Source of the DNA: Streptomyces sp. JJ66
Lineage (GTDB): Bacteria; Actinomycetota; Actinomycetes; Streptomycetales; Streptomycetaceae
Length of the DNA: 48,733 bases
Reading direction: 5' to 3'
NCBI RefSeq assembly: GCF_019303495.1
Contig: NZ_JAEVFI010000026.1
Span: 1 to 48,733 of the forward strand
The notes under the pieces were generated by a model. It saw nothing but the letters and a program-made list of their open reading frames with translations, was not told where the DNA came from and made no database searches. Of this stretch, positions 36,855-45,416 are shown piece by piece (position 1 is the stretch's first letter; every line of letters starts with the position of its first letter). The position numbers and the translations under genes are program-made.

Positions 36855-37568
36855 ATGAAGATCGCTGTTCTCGGCACCGGCGCCGGAGCCCGCTGCCACA
36901 CCACCCGCCTGACCGAACTCGGCCACCACATCACCGTCGGCACCCGCGACCCCGCAGCCACCCTGGCCCGCACCGAGCCGGACATGATGGGCACACCGCC
37001 CTACCGCGACTTCCACACCGCCCACCCCGGCATCCCGCTGCACACCTTCGCCGGCGCCGCGCAGAGCGCGGAGGTGGTCATCAACGGCATCGACGGCGCC
37101 CACGCCGTGACGGCCCTGACCGCCCTCCCCCGTGCCGCGCTGGCCGGCAAGACCCTCATCGACTACACGGTCCCCTACGTCTACCAGCAGCCCGACCAGG
37201 TCGAGCGCCCGTGGCCCACCCCGTGGGGTGTCATGCCGCGCCTGGACCCGGTGGACACCAACAGCCTCGCCGAGCAGATCCAGCGCGCCCTGCCCGAGGC
37301 CAAGGTCGTCAAAGCCTTCGTCACCCAGGAACAGGAAACCGTCACCCACCCCGAACAGATCGCCGGCGGCGACCACACCATGCTGATCGCCGGCGACCAC
37401 GCCGACGCCAAGCAGCAGGCCACCGACCTGCTCACCGGGTACGGCTGGCACGACGTCATCGACCTCGGCCCCCTCGCCGCGGCCCGCGGCATGGAGATGT
37501 ACGCCCACCTCCACACCGCCCTCGGCCTGGCCCTCGGCACCCGCTTCGGCGTCAAGATCATCCGCTGA
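36855..37568 (+). CDS. NpdG-like NADP/F420-type reductase (NAD-binding)
   Basis: 237-aa protein. The N-terminal Rossmann motif MKIAVLGTGAGARCHTTRL, then HHITVGTRDP (NADP-type strand with Arg) and VVINGIDGAHAV, match F420-dependent NADP reductases and related ketol-type dehydrogenases. The C-terminal helical part ends VIDLGPLAAARGMEMYAHL, a family-typical tail. ATG 36855 is 13 bp after the AKR stop with AAGGAG upstream. Last gene of the operon. Whether it uses F420 or simply NADP(H) cannot be decided by eye. Confidence 0.8.
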   Translation: MKIAVLGTGAGARCHTTRLTELGHHITVGTRDPAATLARTEPDMMGTPPYRDFHTAHPGIPLHTFAGAAQSAEVVINGIDGAHAVTALTALPRAALAGKTLIDYTVPYVYQQPDQVERPWPTPWGVMPRLDPVDTNSLAEQIQRALPEAKVVKAFVTQEQETVTHPEQIAGGDHTMLIAGDHADAKQQATDLLTGYGWHDVIDLGPLAAARGMEMYAHLHTALGLALGTRFGVKIIR

Positions 37569-37797
37569 CCGGCCGCGTCACCGCGCCGCCCGTCTCCCCG
37601 CACCACCGAAGGGCTGCCACGCCGCCCCAGCACCCCTGGGCACGCCGACGCTCACCGGCGCCGTGAACAACCTGCTCAGCCACCCCAACGCCGCCGTCGC
37701 CCTCGATCGCCGACCCACCGGACCCCTACAACCCGCCCCCACCCTCTCCGCCGCGACCTGGCCGGCAACGCAACGATGATCCCGCAGCTGCCGGGGG
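37569..37797. other. intergenic between converging operons, nothing recognised
   Basis: Lies between the convergent NpdG-like and AlkZ-like genes. No coding composition or clear hairpin was picked out. Confidence 0.4.
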
Positions 37798-38988
37798 TCA
37801 TGGGCGTTGCGCGAGCCGGCGTTCCAGGGGGGTGCGGTAGTGCGGGGTGATCCGCAGGTCTCCGAGCCATTCGGCAAGGGCGCGCGCCCGGGCAGTCACG
37901 GCCCGGCGGGCGGATGGTCCAGGGTCGGTGAGCAGGTGGGTGTGGATGCGGCCGGTGGGGTGCTGGGCCCAGGCTCCGATGATGCGGCCGTCCGCCCAGA
38001 TGGTGGGCCCGATGTTGCCGTTGCGGTCGAAGAGGTCGCCGACGTGTGCCGCATCGAGGTGGAAGGTGCGCTGGCGCCAGCCCATGGGGGTGGGGTCCAG
38101 GCTGGGCAGGAGAGCGACCCATGGTTCGGGGGCGGGGACGGGTTCGAGGTCGTCGGGCAGGAGGTAGCCGGTGGCGCTTCCGTCGTCGAGGGTGACGGGC
38201 TCGGCGCCGGTGGCGGCGAGGGCTTTGCGGGTGTCGGTGAGGGTCCAGCCGGTCCACCACTTGAGATCCTCGACGGTGGCCGGGCCGAAGGCGGCCAGGT
38301 AGCGGCGGGCCAGCTCCGCCTTCGCCGCGCCGCTCTCCCAGGCGTCGGCCGCTTCGGCGAGAGGGGAGAGGGACCAGCGGAACTGATTGGAATTGAACCT
38401 CCCCGTGGGGCGGCCACGGCGGATGCGGCCTTCCGCAGCCAGAACCCGCAGGATCCGTGAGGAGACCGACTGGCGCGCCTCGTACGGTTTGCCGGGCGCG
38501 ACGGTGACCTGCTCGCGCAGGGCCGGCACATCGGCGGCCAGCTGCGCCGCGCTCGCCTCACCGCGGGCGGCAAGCGCGGCCAGCAGGTCCTCCTCCACCG
38601 CCGCGTACCGCTCCGCGCTCCAGCCGACGCCGTCGCGCAGGTAGACGGCGCAGGCCGCGCGCTCCTTGGCGGCGATGGCGCGGCCGGTGGATGCCTCGAT
38701 GACCGGGGCGAGCTGGGCGGGGACGACGAACATGGTCCGGCGCATGCACAGCATCCGCTCCAGGCTCCGCTCCTCATACAAGGCGTGCTCCATCGCCGTG
38801 ATCTCGGGTGCGCTGGTGCGGGCGGCGGCGGCCAGGAACACGGTGGAGGGGTCCGTGGCGTGCAGGCCGACCAGGGCGCGGGCGACATCCTCCATCCGCT
38901 GCGCGTGATGGGCGGGAGCGAGGAGATGCCGGATGCCGAGCCGTGCACGGCGCTCGTCGGCGCTGACACAGCGCCGGGGCCCGCTCAC
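37798..38988 (-). CDS. AlkZ/YcaQ-like winged-helix DNA-binding protein
   Basis: 396-aa protein of the HTH_42 (AlkZ-like DNA glycosylase) family. Visible features are RHLLAPAHHAQRMEDVARALVGL cut by position (about 19-41), LHATDPSTVFLAA, RMLCMRRTMFVVP, a winged-helix stretch GPATVEDLKWWTGWTL, and the C-terminal PSLDPTPMGW and FDRNGNIGPTIWADGRIIGAW. Members unhook or excise alkylated bases, and some give self-resistance to DNA-damaging metabolites. The QxD/QxQ catalytic motif of proven AlkZ enzymes was not found with certainty. It stands alone on the minus strand. Confidence 0.85.
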   Translation of the reverse strand: MSGPRRCVSADERRARLGIRHLLAPAHHAQRMEDVARALVGLHATDPSTVFLAAAARTSAPEITAMEHALYEERSLERMLCMRRTMFVVPAQLAPVIEASTGRAIAAKERAACAVYLRDGVGWSAERYAAVEEDLLAALAARGEASAAQLAADVPALREQVTVAPGKPYEARQSVSSRILRVLAAEGRIRRGRPTGRFNSNQFRWSLSPLAEAADAWESGAAKAELARRYLAAFGPATVEDLKWWTGWTLTDTRKALAATGAEPVTLDDGSATGYLLPDDLEPVPAPEPWVALLPSLDPTPMGWRQRTFHLDAAHVGDLFDRNGNIGPTIWADGRIIGAWAQHPTGRIHTHLLTDPGPSARRAVTARARALAEWLGDLRITPHYRTPLERRLAQRP

Positions 38989-39283
38989 GAGTCCCCGCCC
39001 GCCCCGGCCCAGACCGCCCGGGGAAGGTCGAGAACGGGCTCAGGAGTCAGGATGCGGCACAGGATCACCCCTGCATCATCGCGGATAGCCGGAGCGGCAG
39101 ACCGCCTATCCGCGCAAGGTGACGCCCCCGCACCCCCGGCGATCCGCAGGAGCGCCGCCCCAAGGAGCTTCACGGGCCAACCGGAGCAGGGGTGGTCATG
39201 ACCCGGCTGGCCGCTGTGGGTAAGCCGACCGGGCCGGGATGTGCGAGAAACGAAACACCACCGCGTCCAGAAGGGACTCCCCG

Positions 39284-39691
39284 ATGCCTTTCGCACCGTG
39301 CATGAGCGTGGCCGACACCGCCGCCAGCATCGCCTTCTACAAGAAGCTCGGCTTCGACGTCGACTCCAGCACCTCGCGCCCCGGGGACGACATCCACATG
39401 CTCCTCTACCAAGGCGAGTTCTGCGCCATGCTCTACCGCAACGACGACCTCAAGCAGTGGCTGCCCGTCCTGGCCGACCAGCCCATCGGCTTCGCCGGCA
39501 TGCTCTACCTCGCCGTCGACGACCTGGACGGCTTCTACCAGCACGCCTCCCAGCACGCAACGGTCGTCAAGGAGATGACGACCGACCACAACAATCAGCG
39601 CGAGTTCTACATCCAGGACCCCGACGGCTACGTCATCGGCTTCAACGACAAGGCGGCTCTCCAGGCAAGCGGCCTGGGCCAATACGCCTGA
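39284..39691 (+). CDS. VOC/glyoxalase-fold protein
   Basis: 135-aa single-domain VOC protein: SVADTAASIAFYKKLGFDVD at the start, MLLYQGEFCAMLYRND in the middle, and FYIQDPDGYVIGF with the metal-ligand Glu replaced by Tyr/Ile context near the end. GAAGGGA precedes ATG 39284. Such proteins are often bleomycin-resistance-like binders or glyoxalase-type isomerases. Monocistronic, convergent with the hydrolase gene that ends at 39722. The upstream 295 bp (38989-39283) has no gene. Confidence 0.8.
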   Translation: MPFAPCMSVADTAASIAFYKKLGFDVDSSTSRPGDDIHMLLYQGEFCAMLYRNDDLKQWLPVLADQPIGFAGMLYLAVDDLDGFYQHASQHATVVKEMTTDHNNQREFYIQDPDGYVIGFNDKAALQASGLGQYA

Positions 39692-39721
39692 ACACCACCG
39701 CGCCTCGCGCAGGCATCGTCC

Positions 39722-40826
39722 TCACAGCTTGACCTCAGGGCTGTCCAGCTCGGGCAGCCCGTCGGTGGGAGCCGGCGGATGCACGGTGACGTCGTCGCCG
39801 ATGTGGACGGTCATGCGGTCCAGCCCCATGTGGAGAGGGCCGCCGTACCCGGCCTTGCGGGTGCGGTCCATGATGACATCGTCGCCTTCCTTGCCGTGCA
39901 GGCCCTTCTTCGCGATGTGCGAGAAGACCGCGACGCGCGGCCGGGCCTGGGAGAAGACCCGTGCGGCCTGCTCGGGCGTGGTGAGCTTCTCCTCGACCGC
40001 CTTCAGCTTCCCGCTCCGGGTGAGCTCCTCGTCGAAGGCGATGACGTTGTGGACGAGCAGATCCACGCCCCTGCCGTGCTCGACGACGTTGGGGTGATAC
40101 GTGGTGTCTCCGGACAGCAGCACAGACTTGCCGGCGTGGTCGACGCGGTAGCCGTAGGCGGGATTGCCGTCCCTGTGCTCGACGGTGAAGGCGGTGACCT
40201 TGACGCCGCCGGTGTAATAGACCGTTCCCGGCTCGATCTCGTGGACGTTGATGTCCAGGTACTCCTTCTTCAACAGCTCGTTCGAGCGGTGCTCCAGATC
40301 ATGGGCGTACATCGCGCGCATGCCGGTGACCATCCCGGCGGTCCCTGGCGGCCCCCCAGACCTCCAACTGCTCGGTACGACCCAGCATGAACCACGGGTT
40401 GAGCCACAAGCTCGGCAAACCCTCGTAGTGATCGTTGTGCAGGTGTGTCAAGAAGACCTTGGTGACGTTCTTGGGGTTGATGCGCGACTCGTACATGTTC
40501 TGCGTGGCACCGCGCCCCACGTCGAACAGCAGCCGCTGGCCGCCCGCATCGATCAAGGTGGATATGCCCTCACGGGCTATCGACATCTCCGGGCCGCCGG
40601 TTCCCAGGAGATGGACCTTCACGACAGCCGGGTCCTCCTTTGCCGCGGCTGCGCGGGCGTCCGTTGCGGGCTGGTCCTTCGAGCCGCTCGACGTGCAGCC
40701 CAGCAGTCCCAGCGACATCGCTACCGCCCCTCCGAGCAGGGGACGCCGACCAATCACCGGCCCGGTGCGGGCGGCGGGACCGCCGGCGGCTGAATCCGGG
40801 CACGGGGCACTGCGCAGAACACTCAT
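39722..40826 (-). pseudogene. metallo-beta-lactamase-fold lipoprotein, frameshifted
   Basis: From ATG 40826 there is a twin-arginine/lipoprotein leader (RRPLLGGAVAMSLGLLGC, lipobox LLGC), then a secreted MBL domain: VHLLGTGGPEM, LLFDVGRGATQNMY and the metal motif THLHNDHYEGL. Near 40345 the frame is lost and resumes as MRAMYAHDLEHRSNELL through SVLLSGDTTYHPN, which carries the next metal ligands, and AVFSHI to stop 39722. Repaired length is about 367 aa. Likely an exported arylsulfatase/ribonuclease-Z-like hydrolase anchored to the membrane. One indel separates the two metal-binding halves. Confidence 0.78.
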
Positions 40827-41179
40827 ATCGTTCCCTAAGAATGAGCCGGTGAGCGTGCTGGGGGGAGGCCGCTCCAGTAGAGCAACGCAGCCATCGGCGA
40901 GGAATCGACGGTTCCTATGAGAGCGCCCCCGCCCCCTTGGGCGTTCACACATCCACCGGGCGGCCAGATCATGTGGGCGGCGCTGGGCGCAGCAAGACCA
41001 GAAGACCAGCGGCGACAGTTCATCGAGGCGCCCGCACACACTGGATCCTGCCGGCCCGGCGGTGCACGGATAGTGGAGCCGTAGGGTCGCGGGTCTGCTG
41101 CCGTTCATGGGGTGTGCAACCGCGATCGACAGGGCGGGATGCTGCGGAATTGTCAGAGTCGAAGGCCATCCTGGGTGCC
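40827..41179. other. 353-bp divergent intergenic region, no gene seen
   Basis: Lies between the lipoprotein gene and the ribbon-helix-helix-like gene. No frame has convincing composition; it presumably holds both promoters. Confidence 0.4.
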
Positions 41180-41594
41180 ATGACCGACACAGAGCCCTCG
41201 GGCCTCGAGGTCCTGGCGGCCTTCCCGCCCGAAGAGTATGCCCTGATCAGCAAGCACGCGGCCGAGCTCGACGTTCCTCTCGCGGCCTATGTCCGGCAGG
41301 CCGCCACGAGAGGGGCACGCGACGGACAGCTCAAGCGTGAGCTCCTTCGGGAAGCGGCCCAGGGGCAGGGCCCGGCCGCTGAGCCGTTTGTGAACACCGG
41401 CCTGCTCATCGACGGCATCCTCGACAGGGAGCCCGCCACGCTCACCCGGGCGGAGAACGAGACCCGGACCCGGGAAGCCGCCCAGGAATGCGGGATCGAG
41501 TACACCCCCGAAGTCCGAGACCTGGGCAACGCGCTCTGGCGAAGATCGAAGCCTTCCAGAACGACACGTCGACCAGAACCGGAAGCACGAGTGA
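41180..41594 (+). CDS. ribbon-helix-helix-like hypothetical protein, 3' end uncertain
   Basis: From ATG 41180 the protein reads VLAAFPPEEYALISKHAAEL then DVPLAAYVRQAATRGARD, a pattern seen in MobC/RHH accessory proteins of plasmid relaxases. A variable middle follows, to IEYTPEVRDLGNALW. After about 41535 the composition degrades in this frame and a TGA is reached at 41592-41594 only in another frame, so a frameshift or fusion is likely; the 3' end given is approximate. Its direction converges with a decayed DciA-like gene. Possible plasmid-transfer or partition relic. Confidence 0.45.
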
Positions 41595-41759
41595 AGGGAG
41601 CGTTGCTGACTTGGCGTGGGCCCGCAGTGAGGCTTTCTCCAGCCGGGGACCGGACCGGCTCCCTTGGGACGCACAAAAGGGAGCGCGACCGGCAACCGCC
41701 AGGCCGCCTGGGCGACACCCGACACCGGCAGCCTGACACCCGCCCGGACCCGCATCTTC

Positions 41760-42123
41760 GGCGCTCCAGCGGACCTTCGTGCCGTACGCGGGGGCGTCGG
41801 CGGCGACATCCAGGCGGCCGGTGTCCGCATCGAACGCCACGGCCTGGACGCGCCCGACGAGTTCGGGCGCGGCCGCAGCGAGGATGGCCTCCCACTGAGC
41901 CAGGACGCTGCCGCCAGCGGCCGGGGCGACCAGGCCGCTCGGTCATCATCATTGTGATTGCGGCGCCCAGCCCGAGCGGCTCGCGGCCGTCCCGACGTAC
42001 GGCGGTGCCGGTGCGCCGCTTCGGCTTCTGCCGGGCGGCGCCGTTCTTCCTCGCCGCCTCCAGAGCCGCGAGGAGGGCCCGGCGCGCGAGGTCGACGCCG
42101 GACATCTCCGGGACGGTGCTCAC
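41760..42123 (-). pseudogene. DciA (DUF721) family remnant
   Basis: From GTG 42123 the start matches actinobacterial DUF721 proteins: MSGVDLARRALLAALEAARK, KPKRRTGTAVRRDGREPLGLG. The frame breaks near 41945 and resumes as WEAILAAAAPELVGRVQAVAF then DADTGRLDVAADAPAYGTKVRW before similarity ends near 41770. DciA loads the replicative helicase DnaB in bacteria lacking DnaC. The C-terminal domain is missing, so this copy is not functional. Its presence beside telomere genes suggests a plasmid-borne replication accessory gene that has decayed. Confidence 0.65.
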
Positions 42124-42127
42124 GCGA

Positions 42128-42371
42128 TCACCTCCAGGGCCTCACCGTCCAGCGGGCGGCAGCGAGCTCGGGCAGACGCCACGACCACGGCGCCGGCCGG
42201 ACCGGCTCGGGACGGGCCTGGGTGTGCAGCTGCTCCAGCCGCGCGGCGAGGGAGGTGCTCGGCGGTGCGGGTCTGCGCCTTCGCGGCGGCCTCGGTCGCG
42301 GCACGTTGGGCGTCGTTGCTGTCGGGCATGGCCTGGAACCAGAGCCTGGCGAGCTCGGTCGCGTACGCCAC
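42128..42371 (-). pseudogene. small hypothetical protein upstream of the DciA remnant
   Basis: From ATG 42371 the frame reads ATELARLWFQAMPDSNDAQR and AATEAAAKAQTRTAE; after one indel near 42255 it resumes as LEQLHTQARPEPVRPAPW and ends at TGA 42128-42130, 4 bp before the DciA GTG. About 80 aa, helical N-terminus, family unknown. The tight spacing suggests the two were one operon. Confidence 0.4.
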
Positions 42372-42450
42372 ACTGACCGTGTGACCACCTTATGGGTGCG
42401 CTCGTTGGCCTGGGGCGGGAGAAGACGATCTCGACGAAGAGAGACTCGAC

Positions 42451-42636
42451 ATGGCGTGTGATGACCCTTGGATCGAGAAGCGACGTTACGAGTACGCCGG
42501 TGGGCGCTATGTCGGCTGTGGAAACTGCGGCGGGGACCTGTGTACCGCCTGCAGGTTCAATCATCTGTTGCCGAGCGATGTGCACTTCGAGTTCAACGAC
42601 GACAACGTCTGCTCGGACTGCAGCCCAGACCGTTGA
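42451..42636 (+). CDS. small Cys-rich protein
   Basis: 61-aa protein with eight Cys, spaced as CGNCGGDLCTAC and later CSDC, the look of a zinc-ribbon or treble-clef mini-protein. It is acidic and Tyr-rich, unlike the Ala/Arg-rich reading frames around it, which supports its reality. A weak GAGAGA lies 9 bp before the ATG. No family recognised. It may bind nucleic acid or act as a partner protein. Confidence 0.5.
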   Translation: MACDDPWIEKRRYEYAGGRYVGCGNCGGDLCTACRFNHLLPSDVHFEFNDDNVCSDCSPDR

Positions 42637-42916
42637 TCACGGGCACTGCCAGCCGCGAACCGCCGTGCGGTCAAGGACCTCGCTTGCCGTGCCGCCGTGC
42701 AGCCTCACGCCTTGGCCGGTCATCGTCCACCCCACGGGGAGCCGACGCGCAGGAGTGATCGGGGAGCCGTGAGCAAGGGTGCACAGCATCGCTGCGACGC
42801 GTGGCGGAAGCCCTGACTTGGCAAGCTGCCGCATCTGCCCTGTAGGACCGCGACGATGGGATCGATGCGTGTGGCTGCCCTGCGGCCAGTCCGCGCCTGG
42901 AGAGAGGAGCGATGGA

Positions 42917-43888
42917 TTGTCCTTGACGTCCCAGATCGATTCGCCCGACAGCCCGTTCACCCGATTTACCGCGTTACACCTGCCACGTCCGCGTGCGGCG
43001 ATGGATACCTACCGCGCCGCAGCCCGCGCCGCGCAGCGGCCGGTGTCCTTGCCGACACCACCGCCTGGGGTACGGCCGGCATGGGGCACGCTCGGCGCGG
43101 CGATTGACCACCGATTGCGCTACGCCTTCACCTGCCAGCAGGTGATCGACGGCGCGGTCCGCGAGGGTATCGCGAGCGCGGCCGCCTGGTGCGCGAGTAT
43201 GCGGCGCCCCGACGTTGCCGATGCGATTCTGGCAACCGGCCGGGACCTGGAGAGTGAACTGCGCATTCTGCTCAAGCAGGAGCGGCCCGAGGACCGGCGC
43301 CAGCCGATACTGCTGGCCGCCGCGGCTGAGGACCGGCTGGCCCGCCTGTGCGTGGCGATGGTGTGGTTCGAGGAGGTCTACCGCTCCGGTGTCCTGTACC
43401 CGGGGTCGGCGATTGTGCGTCTGGCTGCCGGGCTGACGTTGCCCGCGCTGCTTGCCCAGGTCCCCGATTACATGGTGGACGACCTCACGGCGCAGGTGCG
43501 GCTTGCGCAGGACGCCCTCGGTGAGCTGCGCGTCGGCTCCGGGGCCGAGGAGTGCCATTCAGGGCCTGTCTTCGCCGGCTCGCGCGCGGTGGGCGGCGCG
43601 GACGCGGACCTGATCGCCGGTCGGCTGCTGCTGGACTTCAAAGCGCTGAAGGATCCAGTCCGTCTCCCGCCAGCGGCGGCGTACCAGTTGGCCGGGTACG
43701 CGCTGCTGGACTTCGAGGATCTCTACCGTCTGGAGCGGGTCGGCTTCTACCTCACCCGCAGCGGGCAGCTGATCACCTGGGGATTGGGAGAGTTCGCAGG
43801 CTTGCTGGGTGCTCACATCCCGATGCCCGAGCTGCGGGCTGAGCTGTCCAGCCGTCTGGCTGGCGAAGATCCGAATAGGGAGGCGTAA
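42917..43888 (+). CDS. PD-(D/E)XK (Cas4/RecB-like) nuclease-fold protein
   Basis: About 323 aa from TTG 42917 (GAGAGGAG 7 bp upstream; TTG 42923 also possible). The N-terminal SPFTRFTALHLPRPRAAMD fits a conserved actinobacterial hypothetical family. In the C-terminal half VGGADADLIAGRLLLDFKAL gives an Asp...Asp-Phe-Lys motif and YQLAGYALLDFEDLY the following helix, the arrangement of PD-(D/E)XK nucleases such as Cas4. The intact frame and motif suggest a DNA exonuclease or nickase. There is no cas or helicase gene nearby. It converges with an XRE-family gene, so an uncharacterised defence or plasmid-maintenance role is possible. Confidence 0.62.
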   Translation: MSLTSQIDSPDSPFTRFTALHLPRPRAAMDTYRAAARAAQRPVSLPTPPPGVRPAWGTLGAAIDHRLRYAFTCQQVIDGAVREGIASAAAWCASMRRPDVADAILATGRDLESELRILLKQERPEDRRQPILLAAAAEDRLARLCVAMVWFEEVYRSGVLYPGSAIVRLAAGLTLPALLAQVPDYMVDDLTAQVRLAQDALGELRVGSGAEECHSGPVFAGSRAVGGADADLIAGRLLLDFKALKDPVRLPPAAAYQLAGYALLDFEDLYRLERVGFYLTRSGQLITWGLGEFAGLLGAHIPMPELRAELSSRLAGEDPNREA

Positions 43889-44051
43889 TCGCGCTTGGGA
43901 CGGCATTCATCCCCCAGGCTGCCGGTCAGAGGGCGTCGGAGTTGCCGCAGGTGCTGCGGGCATCCCGGATGGTCCATGGGGTCTGTGGACCATCGTCTTC
44001 GCACCAGTATGCAGAGCTGGGGGAGCCTCAGCGGGGTAGACCGGCGGGCCG

Positions 44052-45101
44052 CTACCGCTCATGTGAGGTGTTGGCCGCTCGTGGAGACAGCAACTCGGAC
44101 ATGCGGCCGAGTGCTTCGGCGGTTCGTGCTTCCTGTTCTTCTCTCGGCAGTCTGACGAAGTCCAGCTCTGACGTACACCGTTCGCGCAGGTCGTCTCGGT
44201 CGAACCAGCGAAGGGGGTGACGGGGGTCGGTAGGGTCATAGACGCCTTGTCCGTACGCTTCCATGACGGTCAGGTCGTACCGGCGGTGGTTGTGACTTTC
44301 GTCCGGCGGGAGGAGACCGCCCACCATGCGGTTCATCCACTCTTCCCGGATCGCGGCTCCGTCATCAGGGTCATCGGCATCGGGGTCGTAGCCGAACACG
44401 TCGTTCGCATCGCGCAGTCCGGGGAACGTGTCGAGGAGGTCGTCGAGCTGGGGAGGGGCGGTGTTCTGGATGACGAGCCACAGCGCGTACTCGTCGGCGA
44501 GGCACTGAGCGCGCGGGACGCGCCCTGCTCCCAGCTCGCTGCCAATCCGCATGATGCGCTCCCCCATGCGCACCAGCCAGTGATCGTTGACCTGGGTGAG
44601 CGCCAGCTCCGGGAGGCCGCACAGCAGACCGACGTCCCGGATCGTCGCCTCGCCCTTCAGGAAAGCGGCGAACTCGTAGCTGAAAGAGCTGTCCAGGTGC
44701 AGCCTGCCGTCCTGAGTGGGCGCGAAGTCGGAGAAATCGACGGTGGTTGCCAGGGCCATGGCATCGGCCGGGGTGAGCGGATCACCTTTGAACGAGCTGT
44801 TGAACAGACGCACGACATCCGTCGTCTGCCGATCGACTTCGGCAGGCCCCTCACCCGCGCCCGATGACACATCGGCGCCGCCCAGCTGCCTCAGCGCTGC
44901 GACACTGAGTTTCAGCGCCCGTGCGAATCCTTGCAGGTTACCCGCCCGGAACCCGTCCAGCGCGTGGGTATCGCCTGCGGCGTTCTCGAAGCGCCGCCAC
45001 GTCGCCAGGGATACGTCAGAGCGCCGCGCAGCTTCCTGCTGAGTGAGGTTGAGCTCGGCGCGACGCCGCTTCACCGCGTTGTTCGCCGTCCCCTTGGCCA
45101 T
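44052..45101 (-). CDS. XRE-family transcriptional regulator
   Basis: 349-aa protein from ATG 45101, which has an excellent GGAGGAG; longer versions starting at 45149 lack one. Residues about 8-80 form an XRE HTH (KRRRAELNLTQQEAARRSDV then SLATWRRFENAAGD). The larger C-terminal part is acidic (PDADDPDDGAAIREEW), with LADEYALWLVIQNTAPPQLDD, of unknown function and without an ImmA/IrrE HExxH. It is divergent from the tap-like gene across 315 bp, and an operator-like repeat (CTCAT at 45145 and 45156 around GAGCGCTC) lies at its own promoter. It may control itself and the telomere operon. Confidence 0.75.
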   Translation of the reverse strand: MAKGTANNAVKRRRAELNLTQQEAARRSDVSLATWRRFENAAGDTHALDGFRAGNLQGFARALKLSVAALRQLGGADVSSGAGEGPAEVDRQTTDVVRLFNSSFKGDPLTPADAMALATTVDFSDFAPTQDGRLHLDSSFSYEFAAFLKGEATIRDVGLLCGLPELALTQVNDHWLVRMGERIMRIGSELGAGRVPRAQCLADEYALWLVIQNTAPPQLDDLLDTFPGLRDANDVFGYDPDADDPDDGAAIREEWMNRMVGGLLPPDESHNHRRYDLTVMEAYGQGVYDPTDPRHPLRWFDRDDLRERCTSELDFVRLPREEQEARTAEALGRMSELLSPRAANTSHER

Positions 45102-45290
45102 ACCACTCCTCCTGGTTGCCCGCTGAGCTCCGGCGAGTTTAGCACTCATTGAGCGCTCATCGGTTCGGTCTGGGCATCACGTGCTGCCGACCGCACCGGA
45201 CCCAGCCCACGATCAGACAACGCCTCGGCGGCCACCTGGCGCCAACCTGCAACCCGGCACGTCCCTACCGCGCCCGCCTCCGACCTCTGC

Positions 45291-45341
45291 ATTTCTGTAC
45301 CACCACCATCCCAATTTCTGTACCGAACTCATATCTGTACC
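45291..45341 (+). promoter_or_regulatory. three direct repeats (CTGTACC) in the tap-like promoter
   Basis: CTGTACC with an AT-rich 5' flank (ATTT or ATAT) recurs at 45295, 45318 and 45335, just before a TATGCT that could be a -10 box (45344-45349). Starts are 23 and 17 bp apart. Candidate iterons or operators for the downstream Phd-like domain or the divergent XRE protein. Confidence 0.5.
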
Positions 45342-45416
45342 GCTATGCTTGGCGTGACAACATCCCGGTGAGGCGTGCACTCCCTGGGAGACTGTGACAG
45401 GTGAGAAAGGGGCGTC

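Noticed and set aside
40937..42376. Long plus-strand open frame of ~480 codons
   Set aside because: Only the part from 41180 to about 41535 has protein-like composition. The remainder is Arg/Pro-rich and antisense to the DciA remnant, so it is a shadow frame typical of high-GC DNA.
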